Part shown: piece after piece, positions 27,963 to 37,088 of the stretch
How the letters are laid out: every line of letters begins with the position of its first letter
How positions within the stretch are numbered: position 1 is the first letter of the stretch
Assembly (NCBI GenBank): GCA_946185345.1
Contig: CAMHJC010000011.1
Span: forward strand, 1-38,284
Direction: 5' to 3'
Source of the DNA: an uncultured Clostridia bacterium
Lineage (GTDB): Bacteria; Bacillota; Clostridia; Oscillospirales; Acutalibacteraceae
DNA length: 38,284 nt
The notes under the pieces: model-generated
The model's input: only the letters and a program-made list of their open reading frames with translations
Database searches by the model: none
What the model was told of the DNA's origin: nothing
Made by a program: the position numbers and the translations under genes

Positions 27963-29684
27963 ATGAAACTTGACAAGCTGGTTGGAGACAGATTCAAAGA
28001 AAGACCCGCCGAGTGCTCCATTGACAGCCATGCGCTGATGGTGCGCGGCGGCTACATGAAATTCATGGCAAGCGGCATTTATTCCCAGTACATGCCCTTA
28101 AAGCGTATTCTGCGCAAGATTGAGAACATTATCCGTGAGGAAATGGACGCCATCGACGGTCAGGAAGTGCTTTTCCCTGTGGTTATGCCCGGAAGCCTGT
28201 GGGAGGAATCCGGCCGCTACAATTCCATTCAGAGCGAGCTGCTCCGCTTCAAGGACCGCAACGGCACACCGATGGTGCTCGGCATGACCCATGAGGAGGC
28301 GGCCGTTCATCTGGTGAGAGATTACGCCACCACCTACACCAAATATCCCTTTATGATTTATCAGATTCAGACCAAGTTCAGAGACGAAGCACGTCCCAGA
28401 GCCGGCATGATCCGTGTGCGTGAATTCACCATGAAGGACGCCTACTCCTTCCACACGTCGCAGGAGGATCTGGAGCAGTATTACGATCGCTGCCACAAGG
28501 CCTACGAACGCATCTTCGCCCGTGCCGGTATTCCCGAAACCATCTCGGTCAAGTCCGACTCCGGCATGATGGGCGGCAGCGTTTCGCATGAATTCATGCT
28601 GCTCACTCCCGTGGGTGAAGATTCCATCGTACTCTGCCGTGACTGCGGCTACAGCGCCAATATGGAGGCCGCCGACTGCATTATCGAGAATACGCCGGAC
28701 GCTGAGCTGAAGGAGCTGGAGCTGGTTCACACTCCCGGCGCCCACACCATCGAGGAGCTTTGCGAATTCCTCAAGACCGCTCCCGAAAAGACCTGCAAGG
28801 CGGTTGTTTATCAGCGCAACATGGACGACAGCTACATTGTCATCTTCCTCAGAGGCGATCTGGATGTCAACGAGACAAAGGTCACCAACTTCCTCGGCTG
28901 CGACATTCACCCGGCAGTCATTACGGAGGATTGCGGCATTGTGGCAGGATTTATCGGCCCGAAGGGTCTGCCTGAAAACGTCACCGTGCTGTACGACAAT
29001 TCCCTGATCAATCTCACCAACTTCCCCTGCGGCGGCAACAAGGTCGATTATCACTATGTCAACTTCAACATGGAGCGTGACTTCGGCGAGGTGGAATATC
29101 ACGACTTTGCCAAGGCTTTTGTCGGCGGAATCTGCCCGGTCTGCGGCAAGCACACACTCGACGTCTCCAGGGGCATCGAAGTCGGCAATATCTTCCAGCT
29201 CGGCACCAAGTACACCGAGTCGATGAACATGCAGTACGTCGACAGCGACGGAGAAATGCATTACCCGATCATGGGCTGCTACGGCATCGGTGTAGGCCGT
29301 CTCGCCGCCTCGGTCTGCGAAGCGCATCACGATGATTACGGCCCGATCTGGCCCATGTCCATCGCACCGTGGCAGTTGAGTCTCTGCTGCGTGCGCTCCG
29401 ACGACGAACAGTGCAAGGCCTTCGCCGACGCTCTCTATGACGAATTGCAGAAGCGCGGCGTGGAGGTCATTTACGACGATCGCAATGTGCGCCCCGGCGT
29501 GATGTTCTCCGACAGCGATCTTCTGGGAATTCCTGTCCGCGCGGTCGTCAGCCCGAGAAACATGAAGGACAACGCCGTGGAAATTTCCACCAGAGACAAG
29601 TCGGTACAGAAAAAGGTTCCCACCGAGACTGCCGCCGATGAAATTCAGGCGCTTGTAAACGAGCTGCTCGCCCAGTGCAAGTGA
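27963..29684 (+). CDS. proS: Prolyl-tRNA synthetase (bacterial type with editing insertion)
   Basis: This class II synthetase charges tRNA-Pro. Of its 573 residues, the first 200 hold the class II core with VLGMTHEEAA and motif 2, RDEARPRAGMIRVREFTMKDAYSFH. About residues 225-390 form the INS/YbaK-like editing insertion that removes mischarged Ala-tRNA-Pro. Motif 3, GCYGIGVGRLAASVCE, precedes the C-terminal anticodon-binding domain (WPMSIAPWQLSLCC onward). AGGAGG lies 9 nt before the ATG. Length and order are typical of the bacterial form. It is controlled by the upstream T-box and ends at a strong terminator. Confidence 0.97.
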   Translation: MKLDKLVGDRFKERPAECSIDSHALMVRGGYMKFMASGIYSQYMPLKRILRKIENIIREEMDAIDGQEVLFPVVMPGSLWEESGRYNSIQSELLRFKDRNGTPMVLGMTHEEAAVHLVRDYATTYTKYPFMIYQIQTKFRDEARPRAGMIRVREFTMKDAYSFHTSQEDLEQYYDRCHKAYERIFARAGIPETISVKSDSGMMGGSVSHEFMLLTPVGEDSIVLCRDCGYSANMEAADCIIENTPDAELKELELVHTPGAHTIEELCEFLKTAPEKTCKAVVYQRNMDDSYIVIFLRGDLDVNETKVTNFLGCDIHPAVITEDCGIVAGFIGPKGLPENVTVLYDNSLINLTNFPCGGNKVDYHYVNFNMERDFGEVEYHDFAKAFVGGICPVCGKHTLDVSRGIEVGNIFQLGTKYTESMNMQYVDSDGEMHYPIMGCYGIGVGRLAASVCEAHHDDYGPIWPMSIAPWQLSLCCVRSDDEQCKAFADALYDELQKRGVEVIYDDRNVRPGVMFSDSDLLGIPVRAVVSPRNMKDNAVEISTRDKSVQKKVPTETAADEIQALVNELLAQCK

Positions 29685-29704
29685 TTTGAAATACACACCC
29701 GAAA

Positions 29705-29751
29705 AAAATACGCCCTGCCGTGTCGGTTGATTTGACACGGCAGGGCTGTTT
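29705..29751. terminator. Bidirectional intrinsic terminator between proS and the flavodoxin gene
   Basis: GCCCTGCCGTGTC and GACACGGCAGGGC form a perfect 13-bp stem with a 9-nt loop. TGTTTT follows on the plus strand and GTATTTTTTTC on the minus strand, serving the two converging units. Confidence 0.9.
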
Positions 29752-29776
29752 TGCTGTCCGGAATGGTTCTAATTGA

Positions 29777-30274
29777 TTACTGCTTCAGCTGCCCGGCGAA
29801 TTCTGCGAGCTTCTTTTCGTTGTCGGCCGAGAGAGAATTGGTATTGCCCAAAAGGGAAACCGTTGCGGCGATCTTCGGCAGCATCGTTTTGAGATCGGCA
29901 ATGCATTTGGTGTTGTCGCCGCCGCCGCTGAGGGTGAATACCGCCGTCACTTTATCGGAAAGGTTATGCTGTTTGGCGTATTTCCTGGCGAAGGTGCGCA
30001 CGAAGGAAGCGCATTTTGCATTCCACACGGGAGTGCCGAGGATGATTCTGTCGTATTGGCTGAGATCCGCGGAAAAGTCCTTCAATTTTGGACAGAGTCC
30101 GAAGGCGACCTGTCCGCCGCCCTGCATGATCGTGCGGAATGTGGGCTTGCCGGCGGATTTGATCGGCTTCACCGGCTGAATTTCGCAGATGTCTGCTCCG
30201 ATGGCCTTTGCGAGCGTTTCGGCGGCCTGTTTCGTGTTGCCGTCGAGAGAATAATAGACGATGATGGTTTTCAT
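29777..30274 (-). CDS. Flavodoxin family protein
   Basis: This 165-residue FMN electron carrier or oxidoreductase begins KTIIVYYSLDGNTKQAAETLAKAIGAD, in which S-x-D-G-N-T is the phosphate-binding loop of flavodoxins. ILGTPVWNAKCASFVRTF gives the second FMN-contacting loop, and TLSGGGDNTKCIADL the third. The chosen ATG has GGAGG about 12 nt upstream. The ORF-track start 13 codons earlier would overlap the preceding gene. It begins 4 nt after the stop of the small Cys-rich gene, so translation is probably coupled. Partner enzymes are not visible here. Confidence 0.93.
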   Translation of the reverse strand: MKTIIVYYSLDGNTKQAAETLAKAIGADICEIQPVKPIKSAGKPTFRTIMQGGGQVAFGLCPKLKDFSADLSQYDRIILGTPVWNAKCASFVRTFARKYAKQHNLSDKVTAVFTLSGGGDNTKCIADLKTMLPKIAATVSLLGNTNSLSADNEKKLAEFAGQLKQ

Positions 30275-30278
30275 TGTT

Positions 30279-30572
30279 TTATTTACCCTCCTGTTTTTTA
30301 AACAATTCTTCAAGCTGCTTCATGCCGTTTTTGTCAAAGCAGCAAATAAATGTTCCGTGATTGGGGTCAAGAGAATAGATGATTGTGAAAGGAATACAGC
30401 CTATGCTGCACTTGAAATAATCACAGTCAGGAGCAATTATAGGCTCACTTACAATACAACCTGCTCCTTTCAGTATGGAAATGATTTCTTCCAGTTCTTC
30501 CTCGTCCGACCGGTTTTCATAATTAGTAAAGTGCAAGCGATCATAATCGCCGTTAAGATGATATGCTTCCAT
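30279..30572 (-). CDS. Small cysteine-rich protein of unknown function, coupled to flavodoxin
   Basis: This 97-residue acidic protein has no membrane segment. Six cysteines stand out, three of them in APDCDYFKCSIGCIPF and two adjacent in FICCFDKNG. The spacing could suit metal binding or redox chemistry but matches no motif I recognise. GGAG lies 7 nt before the ATG. A near-consensus promoter is about 30 nt upstream of the start. The stop is only 4 nt from the flavodoxin ATG, and both share one transcript. That linkage supports a real gene and hints at a redox or metal role, which is inference. Confidence 0.72.
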   Translation of the reverse strand: MEAYHLNGDYDRLHFTNYENRSDEEELEEIISILKGAGCIVSEPIIAPDCDYFKCSIGCIPFTIIYSLDPNHGTFICCFDKNGMKQLEELFKKQEGK

Positions 30573-30602
30573 TCGTTTGCTCCATCAATTACTGTTTTAT
30601 TT

Positions 30603-30631
30603 ATTATACACCGTCCCACGCCAAAAGTCAA
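30603..30631 (-). promoter_or_regulatory. Sigma-A promoter of the Cys-rich protein/flavodoxin unit
   Basis: On the minus strand TTGACT (30626-30631) and TATAAT (30603-30608) are separated by 17 nt, just downstream of the transketolase terminator. Confidence 0.85.
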
Positions 30632-30633
30632 AA

Positions 30634-30681
30634 TGAAAAAGCCGCATTTCCTTTTATCATCTGACACAGGAAACGCGACTT
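30634..30681 (-). terminator. Intrinsic terminator of the transketolase operon
   Basis: On the minus strand GTCGCGTTTCCT pairs with AGGAAATGCGGC, using two G-U pairs, around a 15-nt loop, and TTTTTC follows. It starts about 30 nt after the stop of the C-terminal subunit gene. Confidence 0.82.
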
Positions 30682-30711
30682 TGTTTCATTGGAATAAATT
30701 TAATAAAAAAA

Positions 30712-31659
30712 TTACTTCTTCAGCGCAACAGCCTTCTTTGCGGTCGCAACGATGTTGGCTGTGCTCAGACCGAATAATTCAAGCAGTTCTACAGCCGGGC
30801 CGCTCTTGCCGAATTTGTCGTTCACGCCGACACGCAGCACCGGAACGGGATTTTCTTCGCAGACGACCTCGCAGACCGCGCTGCCCAGACCGCCGATGAT
30901 GCTGTGTTCCTCGGCTGTAACGATGGCGCCGGTCTTTGCGGCACTTTCCAGAACAAGCTCTCTGTCAATCGGCTTGACGGTTGCCATATTGACAATGCGT
31001 GCGCTGATGCCCTCGGCGGCAAGCTGCTTTCCTGCTTCAATCGCCTTCTCGACCATCAGACCGTTGGCGATAATGGTCACATCGGTGCCTTCGCTGAGCA
31101 CAACGCCCTTGCCGATCTCGAATTTGTAGCTGCTGTCGAACACTACCGGAACAGCCAGTCTGCCGAAACGCAGATAGCAGGGACCGTACATCTCGGCAAC
31201 CGCTCTGGTGGCGAGTCTTGCCTCGGTGTCGTCAGCCGGAACGATAACTGTCATATTCGGAATGGTGCGCATGAGCGAAATATCCTCGCAGCACTGATGG
31301 CTTGCGCCGTCCTCACCGACCGAAATACCGCCGTGAGTCGCGCCGATCTTGACATTCAGCTTTGGATAGGCGATGGAATTGCGGATCTGCTCAAAGGCAC
31401 GTCCCGAAGCGAACATCGCAAAGGAGCTTGCGAACACGATATTGCCGCATGCAGCCATACCGGCGGCAATGCTCATCATGTTCTGCTCGGCTATGCCGCA
31501 GTCAAAGAATTTTTCGGGGTGAGCCTTTTTGACCTTGGCGGTCTTGGTGGCGCCGGCAAGGTCTGCATCGAACACATACAGGTTCGGAATTTCGCCCGCC
31601 AGTTCCACCAGTGTATCGGAATAACCCTCACGGGTTGCAATCTTTTTAACGTCTGCCAT
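30712..31659 (-). CDS. Transketolase, C-terminal subunit (split type)
   Basis: This 315-residue polypeptide carries the pyrimidine-binding and C-terminal domains of transketolase. It works with the neighbouring N-terminal subunit to move two-carbon units between sugar phosphates in the pentose phosphate pathway. FDCGIAEQNMMSIAAGMA (about residues 53-70) contains the Glu that activates thiamine diphosphate. ATHGGISVGEDGASHQCCEDI follows and GKSGPAVELLELFGL lies near the end. The preferred ATG has GGAGG 8 nt upstream. The ORF-track ATG two codons earlier is too close to it. It lies 16 nt after the N-subunit stop. Confidence 0.95.
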   Translation of the reverse strand: MADVKKIATREGYSDTLVELAGEIPNLYVFDADLAGATKTAKVKKAHPEKFFDCGIAEQNMMSIAAGMAACGNIVFASSFAMFASGRAFEQIRNSIAYPKLNVKIGATHGGISVGEDGASHQCCEDISLMRTIPNMTVIVPADDTEARLATRAVAEMYGPCYLRFGRLAVPVVFDSSYKFEIGKGVVLSEGTDVTIIANGLMVEKAIEAGKQLAAEGISARIVNMATVKPIDRELVLESAAKTGAIVTAEEHSIIGGLGSAVCEVVCEENPVPVLRVGVNDKFGKSGPAVELLELFGLSTANIVATAKKAVALKK

Positions 31660-31675
31660 ATTCATTTCCTCCCGA

Positions 31676-32527
31676 TTATTCAGCCTGTGCGGAAAACTCG
31701 TTGTATTGAGCCTTCAGCTCGTTCATGGCGTTTTCGTACTGCTCTGCGTTGGGTGCGACGCCGTGCCAGCCGACCTGGTTCTCCATGAAGGAAACGCCCT
31801 TGCCCTTGACGGTCTGCATAATCACCGCTGTGGGCTTGTCCTTGACGCTCTTTGCCTGCGCAACGGCGTCCTCGATCTGATCGAAATCGTGACCGTTGAT
31901 CTCGACTGTATTCCAGCCGAAGGCCGCAAACTTCTCGGGAATCGGATAGGGGGAATTGACCTCGTCCATGGTGCCGTCTATCTGGAGGTTGTTGTTGTCA
32001 ATGAATATCGTGAGGTTGTCGAGCTTCTTGTGGGCGGCAAACATAGCGGCCTCCCAGACCTGACCTTCCTGAATCTCACCGTCACCCAGCACGGAATAGA
32101 CTCTGTAATCCTTGCCGGCGACTTTGCCTGCCAGAGCCATGCCAACGGCGCAGGAAACGCCCTGACCGAGCGAACCGGTAGACATATCCACGCCGGGAGC
32201 GCCCTTCATATCGGGATGTCCCTGGAGGAAACTGGTCGGCTTGCGGAGGTTCTTTATCTCATCTTCCGGGAAAAAGCCTTTGACAGCCAGCGCACCGTAA
32301 AGTGCGGGAGCGGCATGTCCCTTGGACAGCACGAAGCGGTCCCTGTCCTCCCACTTGGGATTGGAAGGATCCACCTTCATCTCTTTGAAGTAAAGGTATG
32401 TAATCACGTCAGCCGCAGAGAGAGAACCGCCCGGATGGCCGCTCTTTGCGTTGAACGTACCCTCAATAATATGCTGTCTCACCCTACAGGCTTTCAAGGA
32501 AAGCTGCTTTTTCTCGCTGAAATCCAT
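31676..32527 (-). CDS. Transketolase, N-terminal subunit (split type)
   Basis: This 283-residue subunit binds the diphosphate of thiamine diphosphate and completes transketolase together with the C-terminal subunit. Family segments are SGHPGGSLSAADVITYLYF (about residues 28-46), LSKGHAAPALYGAL, STGSLGQGVSCAVGMALAG and the ThDP/metal motif GDGEIQEGQVWEA with NNNLQIDG. The chosen ATG has AGGAGG 7 nt upstream. The ORF track extends 28 codons further without a ribosome-binding site. Splitting transketolase into two genes is common in Clostridia and archaea. Confidence 0.95.
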   Translation of the reverse strand: MDFSEKKQLSLKACRVRQHIIEGTFNAKSGHPGGSLSAADVITYLYFKEMKVDPSNPKWEDRDRFVLSKGHAAPALYGALAVKGFFPEDEIKNLRKPTSFLQGHPDMKGAPGVDMSTGSLGQGVSCAVGMALAGKVAGKDYRVYSVLGDGEIQEGQVWEAAMFAAHKKLDNLTIFIDNNNLQIDGTMDEVNSPYPIPEKFAAFGWNTVEINGHDFDQIEDAVAQAKSVKDKPTAVIMQTVKGKGVSFMENQVGWHGVAPNAEQYENAMNELKAQYNEFSAQAE

Positions 32528-32603
32528 TTGTGTGCCTCCTAATTTTTTATGTAAAAACCAAACAACGCCATTAAGACGCTGTAAATTAACAAGTCCAATG
32601 TAT

Positions 32604-32632
32604 ATAATCACTCATTTGAAGCGATTTGTCAA
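32604..32632 (-). promoter_or_regulatory. Probable promoter of the transketolase operon
   Basis: On the minus strand a perfect TTGACA (32627-32632) is followed after 17 nt by GATTAT (32604-32609), a four-of-six -10 match. A better-looking TATATA lies at a less suitable 20-nt spacing. Confidence 0.55.
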
Positions 32633-32688
32633 GCTTATTCGGCATGATTTAAACCGCCGGGCAGCAAAATCTACAACAGCGGCAAATT

Positions 32689-33624
32689 TTATTGAACACT
32701 TCGATTTAATTTATGCAAAACAGCATTGAAATAATCCGGCAGGTCACTGGTCAGGTAAATGCTCCTGCCGTCTCTCGGGTGAATAAATCCTATCTCGCAT
32801 GCGTGAAGGCATTGTCCCTCGCAGCAGGCAAATTGCTGTTTTGCGCCGCCGTAAACGGGATCGCAGACGACAGGATGGCCAATATAAGCCATATGCACTC
32901 TGATCTGATGCGTTCTGCCGGTTTCCAGCGTCAGCCGCACATGGGTGAAGGTACCCATGGAACCGCTGTATCTGCCCAGCACGTCGTAATGCGTTATCGC
33001 TTCCCGGCTGTTTTTGTCGGTGACCGCCATCTTTTTGCGATCGGTAGGATGACGTCCTATGGGAGCGTTCACCGTTCCGCTGTCATCACGAAGATTGCCG
33101 ACCACCACCGCTTCGTAACGCCGCATGAAGCTGTGTTCCTTGATCTGTTCGGCGAGAGATTTGTGGGCAAAGTCATTCTTGGCGACAATCAGCAGTCCGC
33201 TGGTCATCATATCGATACGGTGGACGATGCCGGGACGTTCCACTCCGTTGATGCCCGAAAGGGAATCGCCGCAGTGATACATCAGGGCGTTCACCAGCGT
33301 TCCGCTGTAATGCCCCGCAGCCGGATGAACCACCATTCCCTTCGGCTTGTTGACCACCAGAAGATCCTCGTCCTCATAGGCTATTTCGAGCGGAATGTTC
33401 TCCGGCTCGATTTCGGGTCTTATGTTTTCGGGAAGTTCCACGGCGATTTCATCGCCTGCGGAAACCTTGGTCTTTTTGTCGGCAGGTTTGCCGTTCACCG
33501 TGACAAGTCCCTGCTCAATGATCTTTTGCAGATAAGAGCGTGAAGTGTCAGGCATCAATACGGCGAGTGTTTTATCCAAACGCCCGCCGTCATTTTCCGC
33601 TATTTTTTTAATGATTTCCGCCAT
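32689..33624 (-). CDS. rluD: RluD-family 23S rRNA pseudouridine synthase
   Basis: This enzyme converts uridines in RNA, most likely 23S rRNA, to pseudouridine. Of its 311 residues, about 15-75 form an S4 RNA-binding domain (RLDKTLAVLMPDTSRSYLQKIIEQGLVTVNG). The catalytic domain carries LLVVNKPKGMVVHPAAGH and GIVHRIDMMTSGLLIVAKN, whose Asp is the nucleophile. The usual HRLDxxTSG reads HRIDMMTSG here, with the Asp kept. LETGRTHQIRVHMAYIGHPVVCDPVYG follows. It begins 5 nt after lspA and ends the divIVA-ileS-lspA-rluD block. Which rRNA positions it modifies cannot be deduced. Confidence 0.94.
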   Translation of the reverse strand: MAEIIKKIAENDGGRLDKTLAVLMPDTSRSYLQKIIEQGLVTVNGKPADKKTKVSAGDEIAVELPENIRPEIEPENIPLEIAYEDEDLLVVNKPKGMVVHPAAGHYSGTLVNALMYHCGDSLSGINGVERPGIVHRIDMMTSGLLIVAKNDFAHKSLAEQIKEHSFMRRYEAVVVGNLRDDSGTVNAPIGRHPTDRKKMAVTDKNSREAITHYDVLGRYSGSMGTFTHVRLTLETGRTHQIRVHMAYIGHPVVCDPVYGGAKQQFACCEGQCLHACEIGFIHPRDGRSIYLTSDLPDYFNAVLHKLNRSVQ

Positions 33625-33629
33625 GGCTT

Positions 33630-34205
33630 TTAATTTCCGCTCAGTGATTCGGAATTCTGCGGTTCGGAAGAATCGGCTTCCTCCCCGGCATCCGCTGCGC
33701 CGTCAGGCTGTCCGTCGGCAGCGGATGCGGTCTGCGGGCGAAGCTTTTTCTCATCGAGGAAGAAAAGCACATAGACCGCCATCATCACGGCTCCTACCGT
33801 AACGCAGCAGTCGGCAAAATTGAACACCGCAAAGTCAAACAGAGGACTTACGTCAATAAAATCAACCACATAGCCCAGTGCGATACGGTCGATCATGTTG
33901 CCGATGCCTCCCGCAACAATCAATACAGCCGAGATCCTGCCGGTAAAATGTTCGATATGCCCCTTGACCCAGAGCCAGCAGATTCCGATGATGATAACGG
34001 TAGTCATCACGAGGAAGATCCAGCGCTGGTTGGACAGCATCCCGAAGGCAGCTCCCTTGTTCTGCACATAGGTGAAATCGAGCAGTCCGCCGATGATGTG
34101 CCTGCTTTCGCCCAGTCTGAAATGATTGGAGATAAGCAGCTTGGTGATCTGGTCGGCAGCCACCAGCAATGCGACGGCTGCCAACGCAATTAATGTTGTG
34201 ATCAT
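33630..34205 (-). CDS. lspA: Lipoprotein signal peptidase (signal peptidase II)
   Basis: LspA is a membrane aspartyl protease that removes signal peptides from prolipoproteins, such as the lipoprotein encoded at 23115-24308. Four membrane helices are visible. The catalytic Asp residues lie in GGIGNMIDRIALGYVVDFIDV and FAVFNFADCCVTVG. The conserved FTYVQNKGAAFGML is present near residue 45. At 191 residues it is longer than usual because of an acidic, Ala/Ser-rich tail of about 35 residues after the last helix. AAGGA lies 9 nt before the ATG. It sits 12 nt after ileS. Confidence 0.96.
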   Translation of the reverse strand: MITTLIALAAVALLVAADQITKLLISNHFRLGESRHIIGGLLDFTYVQNKGAAFGMLSNQRWIFLVMTTVIIIGICWLWVKGHIEHFTGRISAVLIVAGGIGNMIDRIALGYVVDFIDVSPLFDFAVFNFADCCVTVGAVMMAVYVLFFLDEKKLRPQTASAADGQPDGAADAGEEADSSEPQNSESLSGN

Positions 34206-34217
34206 CAGATCAAATCC

Positions 34218-37019
34218 TTATCCGAGAGATTTGACTACCTCTGCGCAGCGGCGGCAGAGTGTGGGATGTTCGTTGTCAGAGCCGACATCTTCGGTATTCT
34301 TCCAGCAGCGCTCACACTTGGCACCGTCGGCCACTTCGACAGAAACGCCCAGGCCTTCCACATCGCAGGGATTGTCGGTGCAGGGCTTGGTGGAAATTCT
34401 GACGCCGGAAACGATGAATACATCCTCCAGGCTGTCCTTGACCGATTCGATGAAGTCCTTGAGTCCGCCGTCGCAATGCAGCGTGACAACGGCTTCAAGC
34501 GACTTGCCGATGAGCTTATCCTTGCGGGCGACTTCCAGCGCGCGCTGAACGTCGTCACGGATGGCATGGATTCTGTCCCATGTGATTTCAAAGTCGGCAC
34601 CGCATTCGACGCCTGTCACTTCACGAGGCATATCGTTGTAAAGCACGGATTCCTTGACGTCTGTCCAGGTGTGCGGCATGAACTGCCAGATTTCCTCGGA
34701 GGTATATGCCAGAATAGGCGTAAGCAGACGTGTCATGGCGTCGAGAATCATATACATGACGGTCTGGGCCGCACGGCGGCTCATGCCGTACTTGAAGTCA
34801 CAGTAGAGTCTGTCCTTGATGACATCGAGGTAGAAGTTGGACATATCCACCACGCAGAACTTGATGATGGCGTGATAGACCTGATGGAATTCGTACTTGT
34901 CATATGCTTCACGGCAGGTGCGTTCCAGCTCGTTGAGCTTCATGACTGCCCAGCGGTCGATCGGACGAAGCTCCCACATCTGTGTCATGTCGCAGTCGGG
35001 ATTGAAGTCATAGAGGTTGCTGAGCATAAATCTGGCGGTGTTGCGGATCTTTCTGTAGGATTCGCTGAGCTGCTTGAGAATGTCAGGTGAAATTCTGATA
35101 TCCACCTGATAATCGGAGGAAGCCACCCACAGACGCAGAATATCTGCGCCGTACTTGTCAACCACCTCACGGGGAAGAATTCCGTTGCCGAGCGACTTGG
35201 ACATCTTTTCGCCCTTGCCGTCGACGACCCAGCCGTGAGTAAGAATCGCCCTGTAGGGTGCGACGCCTCTCCATGCCACGGATGTCAGCAGCGAGGACTG
35301 GAACCAGCCTCTGTACTGGTCGGCGCCTTCGAGGTAGAGATCGGCCGGCCATTTGAGCTCCGGACGCACGTCGCAGACCGCCGCATGTGTTACGCCGCTG
35401 TCGAACCAGACGTCCATGATGTCTTTTTCTTTATCAAATTCCCTGCCGCCGCAGAATTCGCAGACGGTGCCTTCGGGAATGAGGTCTTTCGCCTCACGTG
35501 CGTACCAGACATCCGAGCCGAATTCACCGAACAGCTTGGCAACGGCGAGAATGGTGTCCTTATTGATATGCGGCTTGCCGCAGGATTTACAGTAGAAGAT
35601 CGGAATCGGCACGCCCCAGCGTCTCTGGCGGCTGATGCACCAGTCGCTTCTGTCGCGCACCATCTGGGTAATTCTCTCCTTGCCCCAGGCGGTGACCCAA
35701 TCGACGTCGTTGATGGCTTCGATCGCCTTGTCCTTGAAGCTCTCTACCGAGCAGAACCACTGCTCCGTCGCGCGGAAGAGCACAGGATTCTTGCAGCGCC
35801 AGCAGTGAGGATACTTATGCTTGATCTTCTGGGAGGCAAAGAGACTGCCGGTTTTGTCCATATGGATAGCGATCTTTTTGTTGGCCTCGTCAGTGGTAAG
35901 ACCGGCAAACTGACCTGCCTCCTCGGTCATCTTGCCGTTGGCGTCAACCGAAACGACAATGCCGATTTCGGGGTAATTGTTGCAGACATTGAAGTCGTCG
36001 AGACCGAAGCCGGGAGCGGTATGGACGCAGCCCGTACCGGATTCCAGCGTGACGTGATCGCCCACGATGATGAGGGACGTTCTGTCGAGGAAGGGATGTT
36101 GCGCCTTCATGTACTCCATTTCGCTGCCCAGCATTTCGCCGACGATTTCGTAATCCTCGATACCTGCGAGCTTAAGGGCTTCCTCATACAGGCCGTCCGC
36201 CATGATGTAGACTTCATCGCCGGCCTTGATGAATTTGTACATATATCTCGGGCCGAGGCAGATGGCCAGGTTGCCGGGAAGTGTCCATGTGGTGGTCGTC
36301 CAGATGACAAAGTAGGTGTTGTCCTTGTCGATGCCGAGGGCAGCGAACTTGCCGAGGTCGTCGGCCACCTTGAATTTGACGAATACGGAAACGCAGGGAT
36401 CCTCGGAGTATTCGATTTCGGCTTCCGCCAGAGCGGTCTGACAGTCAGGACACCAGTAAACCGGCTTCAGGCCCTTGTAGATCTGACCGTTGCAGGCCAT
36501 CTCGGCGAATATCTCGATCTGCTTTTCTTCGAATTTCGGAAGCAGCGTGATGTACGGATCTGCCCATTCGCCGACGTTGCCCAGACGCTTGAACTGATTG
36601 CGCTGGTCGTCAATATAACCGCTCACGAATTCACGGCACATGGCTCTCAGTTCGAGATCGCTCATCTTGGAGGCCTTCTCGAAACCGGCGGCCTTGCGTG
36701 CCTTCAGCTCGGTCGGCAGGCCGTGGGTGTCCCAGCCGGGAACGAAGGGAGCGTTGAACCCGGCCATATTCTTATATCTTACGATAATGTCCTTGAGCAC
36801 CTTGTTGAGGGCGGTACCCAGATGAATGTCGCCGTTGGCGTAAGGAGGGCCGTCGTGAAGCACGAACTTCGGCTTGCCCTCATTCTTTCTGAGCATGTTG
36901 TGATAGATGTCCTTCTTCTCCCACTCGGCAAGCATATCCGGCTCACGCTTGGGAAGATTGCCCCTCATCGGAAATTCGGTTTCGGGGAGATTGAGCGTGC
37001 TGTTGTAATCCTGGCTCAT
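34218..37019 (-). CDS. ileS: Isoleucyl-tRNA synthetase
   Basis: This class I synthetase charges tRNA-Ile and edits Val-tRNA-Ile. In 933 residues the HIGH-type signature reads [16 protein letters not shown] (about residues 58-73). A large CP1 editing insertion follows, with [17 protein letters not shown]. The KMSKS motif is [13 protein letters not shown] (about residue 600). A C-terminal zinc finger, [12 protein letters not shown] ... LCRRCAEVV, is characteristic of the bacterial enzyme. The start has AAGGAAAG about 10 nt upstream. Only about 70 nt separate it from divIVA, so no T-box fits there, unlike proS and trpB in this window. Confidence 0.97.
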   Translation of the reverse strand: MSQDYNSTLNLPETEFPMRGNLPKREPDMLAEWEKKDIYHNMLRKNEGKPKFVLHDGPPYANGDIHLGTALNKVLKDIIVRYKNMAGFNAPFVPGWDTHGLPTELKARKAAGFEKASKMSDLELRAMCREFVSGYIDDQRNQFKRLGNVGEWADPYITLLPKFEEKQIEIFAEMACNGQIYKGLKPVYWCPDCQTALAEAEIEYSEDPCVSVFVKFKVADDLGKFAALGIDKDNTYFVIWTTTTWTLPGNLAICLGPRYMYKFIKAGDEVYIMADGLYEEALKLAGIEDYEIVGEMLGSEMEYMKAQHPFLDRTSLIIVGDHVTLESGTGCVHTAPGFGLDDFNVCNNYPEIGIVVSVDANGKMTEEAGQFAGLTTDEANKKIAIHMDKTGSLFASQKIKHKYPHCWRCKNPVLFRATEQWFCSVESFKDKAIEAINDVDWVTAWGKERITQMVRDRSDWCISRQRRWGVPIPIFYCKSCGKPHINKDTILAVAKLFGEFGSDVWYAREAKDLIPEGTVCEFCGGREFDKEKDIMDVWFDSGVTHAAVCDVRPELKWPADLYLEGADQYRGWFQSSLLTSVAWRGVAPYRAILTHGWVVDGKGEKMSKSLGNGILPREVVDKYGADILRLWVASSDYQVDIRISPDILKQLSESYRKIRNTARFMLSNLYDFNPDCDMTQMWELRPIDRWAVMKLNELERTCREAYDKYEFHQVYHAIIKFCVVDMSNFYLDVIKDRLYCDFKYGMSRRAAQTVMYMILDAMTRLLTPILAYTSEEIWQFMPHTWTDVKESVLYNDMPREVTGVECGADFEITWDRIHAIRDDVQRALEVARKDKLIGKSLEAVVTLHCDGGLKDFIESVKDSLEDVFIVSGVRISTKPCTDNPCDVEGLGVSVEVADGAKCERCWKNTEDVGSDNEHPTLCRRCAEVVKSLG

Positions 37020-37045
37020 GGGTAATCTTTCCTTCTTTCAAATAA

Positions 37046-37080
37046 TAGCAAATTTATATCAGTTAATTGATTCTGTCAAT
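37046..37080 (-). promoter_or_regulatory. Weak candidate promoter in the divIVA-ileS gap
   Basis: On the minus strand a TTGACA sits 15 nt upstream of TATAAA in the short gap before ileS. The spacing is below optimum, so ileS may instead be transcribed mainly with divIVA. Confidence 0.35.
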
Positions 37081-37088
37081 GCGGCTGT

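Noticed and set aside
28098-29738. 546-codon minus-strand ORF opposite proS
   Set aside because: It is antisense to a complete, motif-rich prolyl-tRNA synthetase and its product has no family features.
35235-37025. 596-codon plus-strand ORF opposite ileS
   Set aside because: It is an antisense shadow of a certain ileS gene, without a recognisable domain or ribosome-binding site. The third-position GC bias of the real gene keeps this frame open.
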